Assembly: GCA_021775385.1 (NCBI GenBank)
Contig: JAJFHW010000070.1
Coordinates: forward strand, 1-7,253
Length of the DNA: 7,253 bases
Source: Hyphomicrobiales bacterium
GTDB taxonomy: Bacteria; Pseudomonadota; Alphaproteobacteria; Rhizobiales; HXMU1428-3
Direction: 5' to 3'
The position numbers were made by a program, and so were the translations under genes. Positions 1-6,321 of this stretch are shown one piece after another. The notes beneath the pieces are model-generated. The model did no database searches and had not been told where the DNA came from. It saw only the letters and a list, made by a program, of their open reading frames with translations. Within the stretch, counting starts at the first letter, position 1; every line of letters starts with the position of its first letter.

Positions 1-24
1 AATTACGGTGACAGTAACCGAAAT
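1..24 (+). repeat. Left arm of 24-bp inverted repeat
   Basis: Perfect reverse complement of 295-318. It begins AATTACGGTGACAG. Together the two arms could fold into a long-stemmed structure around the roughly 270-nt interior. It probably continues or ends just outside the window. Confidence 0.85.
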
Positions 25-34
25 TATTTCTCTT

Positions 35-276
35 TTACAAATTTTGGCCCTCTTTTTGGGGTCTCAGTTTGCGATCAAGTGAACATGGTTCGGCATCAAA
101 CAGTGCCAGCAAATTTTTGGGCCCAGACTTAAGCTTTAGAAACTGACAAAGCCTCTCGTAAAAATTTAAAAATAAGCTTCTTAAATCAGGGTTATTAAAG
201 AAAATCTGTTCACGGCGGTTGCCCCGCTGAGTTATAGCGGGTGACCAGGAACTACAAGACGTGTAAGACGAGCCAT
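35..276 (-). pseudogene. Relic of a REP-associated tyrosine transposase (RAYT, Y1_Tnp family)
   Basis: On the minus strand an ATG at 276-274 opens with MARLTRLVVPGHP, the classic N-terminus of this family, then reaches a TAA at 234-232. Shifting frame at about 236 restores ITQRGNRREQIFFNN, the conserved block that normally follows directly. A loss of about four bases has therefore removed the paired histidines usually found between the two blocks and broken the frame. The second frame then stays open to a TAA at 37-35 and ends in a basic tail (RKLRPQKEG) like the family C-terminus. Only about 80 codons remain of a protein usually near 200 or more. No MPNHVH-like central block was found, so the catalytic middle is deleted as well. 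Non-functional. Confidence 0.8.
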
Positions 277-294
277 GAGGATAGGTTAAAAGCT

Positions 295-318
295 ATTTCG
301 GTTACTGTCACCGTAATT
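295..318 (-). repeat. Right arm of 24-bp inverted repeat
   Basis: Exact reverse complement of 1-24, reading into GGTTACTGTCACCGTAATT. A further 12-base copy of its end, TGTCACCGTAAT, is present at 321-332 in direct orientation, with a 15-base period relative to 306-317. This suggests slippage or nested insertion at this end. Confidence 0.85.
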
Positions 319-380
319 CTTGTCACCGTAATGAGTAGTCAAAAAAAGTATGATGGATATGGAGTGGTTATCAAAGAAAA

Positions 381-410
381 AAAATAGAGCACTTTTATGC
401 GCTCTATTTT
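381..410 (-). terminator. Rho-independent terminator of the gene at 429-1901
   Basis: AAAATAGAGC (381-390) and GCTCTATTTT (401-410) form a perfect 10-bp stem with a 10-nt loop, and the inner GC pairs can extend it. On the minus strand the stem runs directly into eight consecutive T residues. It starts 18 nt after the TAA of the gene at 429-1901, the expected place. The plus-strand side also ends in a short T-run, so weak bidirectional action is possible. Confidence 0.85.
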
Positions 411-428
411 ATAGCCATGCATAGCTAA

Positions 429-1901
429 TTATTTACGGAAACCTTTCATTTTTAATTTTTTTGCAAAGACATGTTTTGAAACATTGTTTTTGCGTAATAT
501 TTTTTTGTTTTTCCGTTTGTTAAAACTAGCCCTCTTAATGCATCTGTAAGCATGTTTACCAATCACTTTCTTTTTAAACCCAGATGGGCAGAAGCATTTG
601 TTTCTGGACACTTTTCCACCTAGACAGACGATCTTAGGTAATGGAGCGACCTTGATGCCTGGCTTAAAAGGGCGCTTGGGTGACTTCGGTTTTAAAACAT
701 TGTTTAGGCAACGGTATTTATTTTTGCCAAATTTCATCTTCTTTTTGCGAGCAGGGCAAAAGCATTTGTTTTTAGAAATCTTACCACCAAGGCACACGAG
801 TTTTGGTAAAGGGGCGACCTTGATACCAGGCTTTTTTGGACGCTTGGGTGTCACGACGGCATCAGGTCGATCGTCCGGTTTGCCATGGGTTGGATGTGGG
901 TCGTTAGTTTTCCCGCCAGGACCGGGGTTATCGTTTTGCACACCGCATTTAACGACCATTGATTTCCATTTAGAGCTATATTTATGCTTCAGGGTTGCGA
1001 TCATATATTTGCGGTTTACGGATTTGTTGAAGGTATAATTCTTCTCCCATTTAGCCCTGAAGAACTCGCCATCCTTTTTGGCATTCAGTGTAACTTTCTG
1101 AAAATTACCATCATCTCGATAAAGGTTGAATTCAATCACTCCAGCGCGGCTGGTTTTAAACTGAACATCTATGGTCGCTTTTTGTGGACAGCCTTTTGCT
1201 TGATGTTTGTATACAACAAAATAAACGGAATTCAGCTTCATTGGTGGGGGGACATATGCCTTGCAAATTACCTTCACGGCAAACTGTGATTGCCGTGTAA
1301 CATCACCACCATTATAGTCTGGGTTACCACCTTGCTGTACTTCAGGAATAGGTGGTTTCCCTTTTCTGGTATTGGCTGAAAATGATGCTGTCATGAGTTT
1401 TTTAAACGAGTGCGACTTCGTGGCGCCGTTTGATTGTAGCTTGCTATTACAGCCATTAAGGATTTCATCACCGTAACCGGGAACCGCTATACCGGTTTTT
1501 GAAAGGGGTATTTTGTTTCCTGGATATGTAATAATTTTGTGAAAATTATAGTCTCGCTGGCTAACTTTCGTAAAATACATGACTGGATTATTGGCACATC
1601 CGGTATTGTTACAATTGCCAAGCAATATCCCAACCTTATCCACATAGCCTGGGTGTTTCGTATCCACTTTCATAGTTGCAGATAATTTAAGTGCCTTTGC
1701 ATCAATTGCATCCCACTTTTTACCATCACTTGATGTTACGAGGATTTCGTCGGCCTTGTAGACCGGCTTGAGTGAGAAGGAAGCTGATTTGATCTTTGCA
1801 TCTTCGGCTGCCACATTGTTGGCGAGCGTTCCTGTCATGAGGATAGCAATACTTAATCTGTGAAGGATCTTGATCGTGTTATTTTTGAATAGAAGGGTCA
1901 T
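429..1901 (-). CDS. Exported lysine-rich protein with two C-terminal cysteine-repeat modules, unknown function
   Basis: The predicted product is 490 aa. The ATG at 1901 is chosen because GGGAG lies 7 nt upstream; the in-frame ATG at 1943 adds 14 residues with no ribosome site and would bury the signal. Residues 1-32 form a signal peptide with a probable cut after NNVAA. Residues 33-215 hold scattered cysteines (97, 102, 151, 213). Residues 220-320 look like a beta-rich domain closed by Cys238 and Cys319, with a conserved-looking VYFVVYKH start. A Pro/Gly/Lys linker follows. Two 56-residue modules then carry VAPLPK.VCLGGK and C-x9-C-x-C-x15-C (Cys 370/380/382/398 and 426/436/438/454). The last 35 residues are strongly basic. 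The pattern resembles exported proteins of alphaproteobacteria, but no function is known to me. It is a single-gene unit with its own terminator, 466 nt from the metal operon. Oxidised disulfides in the periplasm or outside the cell are likely. Confidence 0.85.
   Translation of the reverse strand: MTLLFKNNTIKILHRLSIAILMTGTLANNVAAEDAKIKSASFSLKPVYKADEILVTSSDGKKWDAIDAKALKLSATMKVDTKHPGYVDKVGILLGNCNNTGCANNPVMYFTKVSQRDYNFHKIITYPGNKIPLSKTGIAVPGYGDEILNGCNSKLQSNGATKSHSFKKLMTASFSANTRKGKPPIPEVQQGGNPDYNGGDVTRQSQFAVKVICKAYVPPPMKLNSVYFVVYKHQAKGCPQKATIDVQFKTSRAGVIEFNLYRDDGNFQKVTLNAKKDGEFFRAKWEKNYTFNKSVNRKYMIATLKHKYSSKWKSMVVKCGVQNDNPGPGGKTNDPHPTHGKPDDRPDAVVTPKRPKKPGIKVAPLPKLVCLGGKISKNKCFCPARKKKMKFGKNKYRCLNNVLKPKSPKRPFKPGIKVAPLPKIVCLGGKVSRNKCFCPSGFKKKVIGKHAYRCIKRASFNKRKNKKILRKNNVSKHVFAKKLKMKGFRK
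540..686 (-). repeat. Coding repeat, distal copy (C-terminal Cys module)
   Basis: This segment encodes the second VAPLPK...VCLGGK...CFCP...YRC module of the exported protein. It lies exactly 168 nt (56 codons) from its partner at 708-854. The protein copies agree at all four cysteines and most flanking residues, while many codons differ. That points to an old in-frame duplication held by selection, not a recent copying event. Confidence 0.8.
708..854 (-). repeat. Coding repeat, proximal copy (Cys module)
   Basis: Partner of 540-686, encoding the first module: KPGIKVAPLPK, then CLGGK, CFCP and YRC. The spacing C-x9-C-x-C-x15-C is identical in both copies. The link between the copies is Lys/Pro-rich. 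Confidence 0.8.
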
Positions 1902-1991
1902 TATTTTTCTCCCTAAGCTTAAAATGTTTTTTCTAGCAGCCATGTGACTACGGCTCGCTTCATTACATTTGTCGCTTTAGATCGAAAAAGG

Positions 1992-2006
1992 TTCATTTTA
2001 AATGAA
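1992..2006. promoter_or_regulatory. Perfect AT-rich palindrome upstream of 429-1901
   Basis: TTCATTT-T-AAATGAA has seven-base arms around one central base, about 90 nt upstream of the ATG at 1901. The position suits an operator or part of a leader hairpin. AT-rich palindromes of this size do arise by chance in such sequence. Confidence 0.25.
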
Positions 2007-2159
2007 TTTATATTTACAGACTTTTTCATCTAGAGAAATTTTAGGATTGGTATTTGATTTTTTATAGAAATTGCAACTTAACTGATAGGAAAACTAAACT
2101 TCCCAAAACTCCCCCAGAGAAGAAGTGTTTACAATCTATATTGAACTAGAGGAAGTATT

Positions 2160-2292
2160 ATGGATAATGGTGGTGAACCTAATCATAAAAACTTTGAATT
2201 TATTTTGACACCCACGCACCTATTGGGTTGATGATAAAATTCCAGAAAGCATCTTGACAGAAACAAGACATTTTATACAGCTAGACTTCTAA
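2160..2292 (+). pseudogene. Possible frameshifted remnant of a small gene
   Basis: An ATG at 2160 has AGAGGAAG a few bases upstream and reads MDNGGEPNHKNFEFILTPTH before a TGA at 2229-2231. In the +1 frame the reading continues from about 2218 as TYWVDDKIPESILTETRHF and stops at 2290-2292. Joined by one frameshift, the two parts would make a peptide of about 44 residues. I do not recognise the product. The ribosome site and balanced composition argue for a former gene; the short length argues for chance. Confidence 0.3.
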
Positions 2293-2367
2293 TATGAGGC
2301 AGGCGTCAAAGGGGCCTCTTCTCTAATGGGAATTCTACTATTTTAAAAGAAGACTTCGGTTCCATCA

Positions 2368-3069
2368 TCACTTCGATTTTTCTGGATCAGAATATATCTC
2401 AATTGTGCGGGCCTGCATTTTATAACCTGAATCAACAATCTGCGTTCCATCAACAAGAGACAACTTATTGCTGTAAGCTTCAGTTTTCAATGTCCCTGAA
2501 ACTGTTACCGCTTCAAAGGTATCTTTGAATTTATATAACTTATCAGATTTTACATAAATCATTTGGTTTGCCGGTGGAGAGGGAACGTGAATGCAAGCTC
2601 CAACATAGGGGACAAGCAGGAATTCCTTTACGCCTGCATCGGAAAATTCTAGAGGCAACAGATAACCTGAAATGGTAATTTTCTCACCATCATATTTACG
2701 GACAACTATTTTTTTCCGCTTATCAACTTCACTTAGATAGCCTTCCCTCTGCTTGTAAACATCATTAATATCAACACCTTTCTTTAGAAAAACACCAAAT
2801 GCCTTTTGCGCTTTTTTCTCGGCAGCTCTCAGTTCTTCCTGTCCTTCCGGATCAAGTAATATTTGTTGCAAGCGCTTCCAATAATTAATTTCATCATAAG
2901 CGTCCCACAAATCCGCTGGCAAAGCATCCAGTGGATTTTGCAACGGGTCCAGTTCAGGTATAAGGTTTTCCCATTTCAACTGCAGTGACTTCTCGGCCAT
3001 AGCGGCCCCTGAGAAACCGGGCAACGAAATGAGTGAAATAATAAATAACAAGCGAAGGTAATGGAACAA
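2368..3069 (-). CDS. Exported DUF3299 protein, last gene of the Zrg-like metal operon
   Basis: The predicted product is 233 aa. I place the start at a TTG (3069-3067), 7 nt after AAAGGA. This gives a clean signal peptide (FHYLRLLFIISLISLPGF, likely cut after AAMA at residue 25) and a 22-nt gap after the permease stop. The in-frame ATG at 3174 would overlap the permease and bury the signal. The mature part begins with an acidic, helical, charged stretch (about 26-120). The DUF3299 core at about 125-225 follows, with ISGYLLPLEF (133-142) and the hallmark VPYVGACIHVPSPPANQ (153-169), which holds Cys159 and His161. Family proteins are periplasmic or lipoproteins and often lie beside FtsX-type ABC permeases and DUF2796 genes; their biochemistry is unknown to me. 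Metal binding through the C-x-H motif is possible. No lipobox is seen, so it is probably soluble or anchored by an uncleaved signal. Confidence 0.85.
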   Translation of the reverse strand: MFHYLRLLFIISLISLPGFSGAAMAEKSLQLKWENLIPELDPLQNPLDALPADLWDAYDEINYWKRLQQILLDPEGQEELRAAEKKAQKAFGVFLKKGVDINDVYKQREGYLSEVDKRKKIVVRKYDGEKITISGYLLPLEFSDAGVKEFLLVPYVGACIHVPSPPANQMIYVKSDKLYKFKDTFEAVTVSGTLKTEAYSNKLSLVDGTQIVDSGYKMQARTIEIYSDPEKSK

Positions 3070-3091
3070 TAGAATATCCTTTACATTAAAG

Positions 3092-4348
3092 CTAAGTCCG
3101 CACAAGCATGCCATCTGCAACTGACAATCTATATGATCGCCATGCCGGCAACAAGCCCGCCAAAAACCCTCCAATTAAAATTGTAAGCAAAACCATCATT
3201 TCAGACGACGTTGGGGCAGTCACATCTATCAGTAGCCCATACCGACTATCAACGATCTGCCTCACAGACAGCAACATTATATAAGTACTGATAACCCCGA
3301 GCAAAATCCCAAGACCAGTCAAGATAACAGCCTCACTCACCAGAAGCAAAATTATGGTTCGGGGCCCTGCTCCGATCGATCGTAGAATTGATATTTCTCT
3401 ACGGCGTTCATTGAGGGTAGATAAAATCATCGTCATCATTCCAAGGATAGCGGTCACCACAACCATAGCTGAAATTACCAGTAAAGCATTTTCAGCTGTC
3501 CCAATTATGGTCCACATTTCCTGTAACGCAACGCCTGGCATAATAGCAGACAATGGTTCATATCGATATTCATTCACATAGCGCTGAAAGCCAAATATTT
3601 GCATGCGTGATTGAAGACCGACAAGGGCCGAGGTTATTGCTTTTGGTTTCAACCTCAATTTTCTCAACCTGTCGGCAGGCGTATTCTGTCCTGGAATTTT
3701 ATAGCCCTGGGCCCAATCGACATGTATTGCCTCAATCGCCTCTAGACTGACATGTAATGTTTTGTCAACAGGCGTACCGGATTTGGCAAGGATACCTGAA
3801 ATTTTAAAGGGAAGCTTATCATGTTTTCCACCGATTGAACCAATACCATGGGCAATAATAATCTCTTGGCCAATCTGATAGCCAAGCTTCTCCGCCACAT
3901 CAGCTCCAATCACAACATCAAAAAGATCAGTGAATATTTTTCCCCTGGCGATAGAGAGGGATAGACCAGAGCGATATTTGTAATGTGTAAAATAATCTTT
4001 TGTCGTGCCAAGCACTCGAAAACTTCGGTGACTGTCTCCCAGAGACAACGGCACAATCCAACTGACTTCTTTACGATTAGCAATGTCTTTATAGCTGCGC
4101 CACGTCAGATTATTTGATGGGTTACCAATCCGGAAAACAGAATAAAGTAAAAGCTGCATAGAGCCAGACCTAGCGCCTACTATCAGATCAGTACCGGATA
4201 CAGTGCCAGCAAAACCTGCTCTTGCGCCAGATCGTATTTTTTCAACACTCAGCAGCAACATAACACTGACAGAAATAGCCAGTACTGTTAACAAAGCGGT
4301 GATCCATCTATTTTTTAAAGACTGATAGGCCAGACGAAATATAACCAC
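3092..4348 (-). CDS. MacB/FtsX-type ABC transporter permease of the Zrg-like operon
   Basis: The predicted product is 418 aa. The start is taken as the GTG at 4348-4346, which lies 1 nt past the ATPase stop and 7 nt after GGGGGGAG. The in-frame ATG at 4534 would lie inside the ATPase gene. Topology follows the type VII (MacB/LolC/FtsX) plan: TM1 at about 16-34, a large periplasmic MacB_PCD-like domain at about 35-280, then TM2 (284-308), TM3 (331-361) and TM4 (384-402). The cytoplasmic loop LNERRREISILRSIGAG (312-328) is the typical coupling segment, and the end reads PAWRSYRLSVADGML. It should dimerise and be driven by the ATPase of the preceding gene. Such complexes usually perform periplasmic mechanical work or export, and no typical importer fold is seen. 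Its substrate in zrg-type clusters is inferred from context to be related to zinc. Confidence 0.9.
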   Translation of the reverse strand: MVIFRLAYQSLKNRWITALLTVLAISVSVMLLLSVEKIRSGARAGFAGTVSGTDLIVGARSGSMQLLLYSVFRIGNPSNNLTWRSYKDIANRKEVSWIVPLSLGDSHRSFRVLGTTKDYFTHYKYRSGLSLSIARGKIFTDLFDVVIGADVAEKLGYQIGQEIIIAHGIGSIGGKHDKLPFKISGILAKSGTPVDKTLHVSLEAIEAIHVDWAQGYKIPGQNTPADRLRKLRLKPKAITSALVGLQSRMQIFGFQRYVNEYRYEPLSAIMPGVALQEMWTIIGTAENALLVISAMVVVTAILGMMTMILSTLNERRREISILRSIGAGPRTIILLLVSEAVILTGLGILLGVISTYIMLLSVRQIVDSRYGLLIDVTAPTSSEMMVLLTILIGGFLAGLLPAWRSYRLSVADGMLVRT

Positions 4349-4349
4349 C

Positions 4350-5069
4350 TTATTTCTCCCCCCTGTTTCTGGTTCCAAGGAGATCCTGTACGCGCAAAAT
4401 TTGATCAAAACTTTCGCCGAGACTTTCATCATGGCTAACCATAATAAGAGTGGCCCCTGACGTCTCCACTTGCGAAAACAATAAATCAATAAACTTATGT
4501 CGCCGGTTTGTATCCAGGGCAGATGTTGGCTCATCTGCTACAATAATCTCAGGTGAACCGATGAGTGCCCGTGCAACCGCCACCCGTTGCTGCTGACCAA
4601 TACTAAGGTCCGTTGATTTTTTTGTGTGCACCTCTTTATCAAGACCAAGCCCGTTTAAAAGCCGCCGCGCTTCTTCCCGCTCGCCGCCTTGCGAACTAGC
4701 CTTACTTTTGCGGCCCGGTGCAAAACTGAGCGGTAAGATCACATTGTCCATCACACTTCCATAGGGGAGCAAATTGAACATCTGAAATACAATGCCAAAA
4801 TGTTCCGCTCTGAACCGATCCCGGCCGGCGCTTTTCAGGTCATTAATATTTTGGCCCAGTATTTGTACTGTACCGCTGACTGGAGAGATGATCCCAGTCA
4901 TCAGACTAAGAAGTGTTGATTTACCACTGCCAGAGTCTCCAAGCAGCAAAACCCGTTTACCACGCGAAATAACCAACTGCTCTAGCTTGATGGTAAAGCT
5001 TTCATCTCTGGGCCATTGATAGTCGATATCGCGCATAGAAACAGCGTCTTGGCTTTCTGTAAGGTTCAT
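4350..5069 (-). CDS. ABC transporter ATP-binding protein of the Zrg-like operon (LolD/MacB-type)
   Basis: The predicted product is 239 aa, a single nucleotide-binding domain of normal length. Motifs in order are Walker A GDSGSGKST (44-52), Q-loop Gln96 in VFQMFNLLP, signature LSIGQQQR (155-162), Walker B IIVADEP (175-181), D-loop SALD (183-186) and switch His213 in SHD. All catalytic residues are present. The signature has Ile in place of the usual Gly at its third position. The general look (FQ.FNLLP, LS.GQQQRVAVARAL) is that of the LolD/MacB/FtsE group, matching the permease just downstream. The ATG overlaps the stop of the ZrgA-family gene by one base (TAATG), with GGAG upstream, so translation is probably coupled. 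It should sit on the cytoplasmic face and energise the permease. Confidence 0.93.
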   Translation of the reverse strand: MNLTESQDAVSMRDIDYQWPRDESFTIKLEQLVISRGKRVLLLGDSGSGKSTLLSLMTGIISPVSGTVQILGQNINDLKSAGRDRFRAEHFGIVFQMFNLLPYGSVMDNVILPLSFAPGRKSKASSQGGEREEARRLLNGLGLDKEVHTKKSTDLSIGQQQRVAVARALIGSPEIIVADEPTSALDTNRRHKFIDLLFSQVETSGATLIMVSHDESLGESFDQILRVQDLLGTRNRGEK

Positions 5070-5728
5070 TACATCTCCAACTTTACCTGTGGCTTATCTC
5101 GCGTTGCCTTGTGTGATTTTGCCCCATTTTTATTAACTATGGTAACAGCCAGCTCCTGAGACCGAGGAAATCGTTTAAAAAATGGAAAATCAATTTTTTT
5201 CAATGACTTGGGAGCCTTACATTCTATTTCATAAGTCGCTCGAAATTCATTATGGCTAGCACCCTCTTCATGAGCCTCATCCTTCTTATGGTCATGTTCT
5301 TCATGATGATCATGAGTTTTCTTGCCAGCATTATGCTTAGCATGTTTGTCATGATCATGGTCTTTATCATGGTCGTGTTCATGATGATCTTCATGGCTAT
5401 CGCCGGTTAGTTCCGCATGAGCTTTTGAAAAGGTGCACGTTGCCTCAACAGATAAGGCAAATAATTTTACAGGTTCTTTTTCTAAAATTTTGATTGCGGT
5501 TTTTACCTGTGACTTCTGTTCATCCGTCGTAGCCTTATTCTCGAACCCGACTATATCCATACCGGGAACAACTAGCTCCATTGCAATTTTTTTGCCCTCA
5601 ATCACCAAGTTCAACGACCCTAGCCCATGCATATGCGCTCCGAGCTGACGGTGTTTATCTTCAGCAGAAACGGGTAACGTCAATAGTAAAGTCATGCCTG
5701 CTGTGAGGGATACAACTGATTTTTTCAT
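5069..5728 (-). CDS. zrgA: ZrgA-family (DUF2796) periplasmic metal-binding protein with a His-rich loop
   Basis: The predicted product is 219 aa. The ATG at 5728 has AAGGAA 7 nt upstream. Residues 1-22 are a signal peptide, probably cut after PVSA. The mature protein opens with the family block HRQLGAHMHGLGSLNL (26-41; His26, His32, His34), followed by PGMDIVGFEN (55-64). A spacer between two cysteines (98 and 170) contains a His/Asp/Glu loop (112-159) with 16 histidines, then a C-terminal beta region. The two cysteines could close the loop by a disulfide. In Vibrio cholerae, zrgA lies in a zinc-repressed cluster with ABC genes and contributes to growth in low zinc. By homology this protein should bind Zn(II) in the periplasm and present it to the adjacent ABC complex. 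It is the second gene of the cluster, 96 nt after the DUF2946-like gene. Confidence 0.88.
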   Translation of the reverse strand: MKKSVVSLTAGMTLLLTLPVSAEDKHRQLGAHMHGLGSLNLVIEGKKIAMELVVPGMDIVGFENKATTDEQKSQVKTAIKILEKEPVKLFALSVEATCTFSKAHAELTGDSHEDHHEHDHDKDHDHDKHAKHNAGKKTHDHHEEHDHKKDEAHEEGASHNEFRATYEIECKAPKSLKKIDFPFFKRFPRSQELAVTIVNKNGAKSHKATRDKPQVKLEM

Positions 5729-5824
5729 AATTTAGTTCCTTGAAACATTTTTTTATCAGAGACACACGAGATGCCAAGACGGTCAGTCTTTCTATATCGG
5801 TGATCAGAATTTAACTTAGATGAT

Positions 5825-6226
5825 TTAGCTTAAAGCCAATGCTGGAGGGCCACGGACCAGAAAGGATAATGTTTCAAGGAAAGAATGCTGGCGTAAGGAC
5901 GGAAAATACCTGACGATATTTACTCCAAAGTCCTGTAAATAGATTGTCGTTGATTGTGGAAGATAGGATGTTTTTGCAATAAGTTGTAGCCAGCATAAAT
6001 CACAGCCATGTTCTGTGTCACTGTTAGGCCCATGATCTCTATGCTCATCCTCATGATGGTCTGGCCCAACTTGGGTACTAGCTGCCAATACAAAACCTTT
6101 TAAGAGACTGGATTGAATATCTGAAGGTGGATGGAAATGCCAAACTCCTAAGGCGTTTACCGCCAAAAGAGAGAATAAAGTAACACACCTAGTAATGTAT
6201 AAAAGAGGTGAATACAGCTTGATCAT
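5825..6226 (-). CDS. Small His/Cys-rich DUF2946-like protein, first gene of the metal operon
   Basis: The predicted product is 133 aa. The ATG at 6226 follows AGAGG by 5 nt. An N-terminal hydrophobic helix (about 8-28) acts as a signal or anchor and is followed by HFHPP. A His/Asp/Glu segment (56-73, DHHEDEHRDHG) leads to HGCDLC (73-78), a C-x2-C pair. The chain ends with VRGPPALAL, like the R-x-PP tail typical of DUF2946 proteins. These are short, poorly understood proteins often next to copper or zinc genes. The C-x2-C with adjacent histidines is a likely metal site on the periplasmic side. It is the promoter-proximal gene and shares the strand with zrgA, with no strong terminator between them. 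The family assignment rests on motif layout only, so a lineage-specific metal-binding protein is an alternative. Confidence 0.75.
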   Translation of the reverse strand: MIKLYSPLLYITRCVTLFSLLAVNALGVWHFHPPSDIQSSLLKGFVLAASTQVGPDHHEDEHRDHGPNSDTEHGCDLCWLQLIAKTSYLPQSTTIYLQDFGVNIVRYFPSLRQHSFLETLSFLVRGPPALALS

Positions 6227-6299
6227 ATAACCTCTATATCGGACAGAATCAAACTCTTGAGAAAAGCTTTCAGATCTCGCTCCGGTGTTACTTTTTTAC

Positions 6300-6321
6300 T
6301 TGTTATATTATTACACAACAA
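6300..6321. promoter_or_regulatory. Candidate Zur box over the -10 of the metal operon promoter
   Basis: A 22-nt imperfect palindrome with arms TTGTTATATTA and TTACACAACAA pairs at 8 of 11 positions. The TGTTATA...(T/A)AACA character resembles proteobacterial Zur sites. It overlaps the -10 hexamer, where a Zn-loaded repressor would block transcription. The presence of a zrgA-type gene downstream supports this, but the match is to a remembered consensus only. Confidence 0.5.

Larger units (their letters stand above)
1..318. mobile_element. Decayed RAYT-type element bounded by a perfect 24-bp inverted repeat
   Basis: Bases 1-24 and 295-318 are exact reverse complements, and the core of each end reads GGTGACAGTAACC or its complement. 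The space between them is almost wholly filled by the minus-strand relic of a REP-associated tyrosine transposase (35-276). Terminal repeats around a truncated transposase frame suggest an internally deleted, MITE-like derivative. RAYT (IS200/IS605-like Y1) transposases are known to act on palindromic or hairpin-forming ends, which fits. The left repeat starts at base 1, so the true left boundary may lie outside the window. The element can no longer encode its own transposase and would need one supplied in trans. Confidence 0.7.
1902..2367. other. AT-rich intergenic region between the metal operon and the gene at 429-1901
   Basis: These 466 nt separate the end of the DUF3299 gene from the exported-protein gene; both read leftward. 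The stretch nearest 1901 must hold the promoter of 429-1901, but I see no clear -35/-10 pair. It includes a 15-nt AT-rich palindrome at 1992-2006 and a possible broken small frame at 2160-2292. No convincing terminator follows the DUF3299 stop, so readthrough into the next gene cannot be excluded. Confidence 0.6.

Noticed and set aside
331..387. 18-codon frame beginning at 331 and ending within the terminator
   Set aside because: No ribosome site; it overlaps the repeat tip and the terminator stem.
598..1289. Plus-strand open frames at 598-1038 and 984-1289
   Set aside because: They lie wholly inside the minus-strand exported-protein gene, lack good ribosome sites and read as its antisense.
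3354..3750. Plus-strand open frames inside the permease gene
   Set aside because: Antisense shadows of a clear FtsX/MacB permease.
4349..4534. Upstream extension of the permease to an ATG at 4534
   Set aside because: It would overlap the ATPase gene by 185 nt; the GTG at 4348 has a strong GGGGGGAG site and the normal family N-terminus.
5776..5790. AAGAC-N5-GTCTT hairpin between the DUF2946-like gene and zrgA
   Set aside because: Only a 5-bp stem with no T-run after it, too weak to call a terminator or attenuator.
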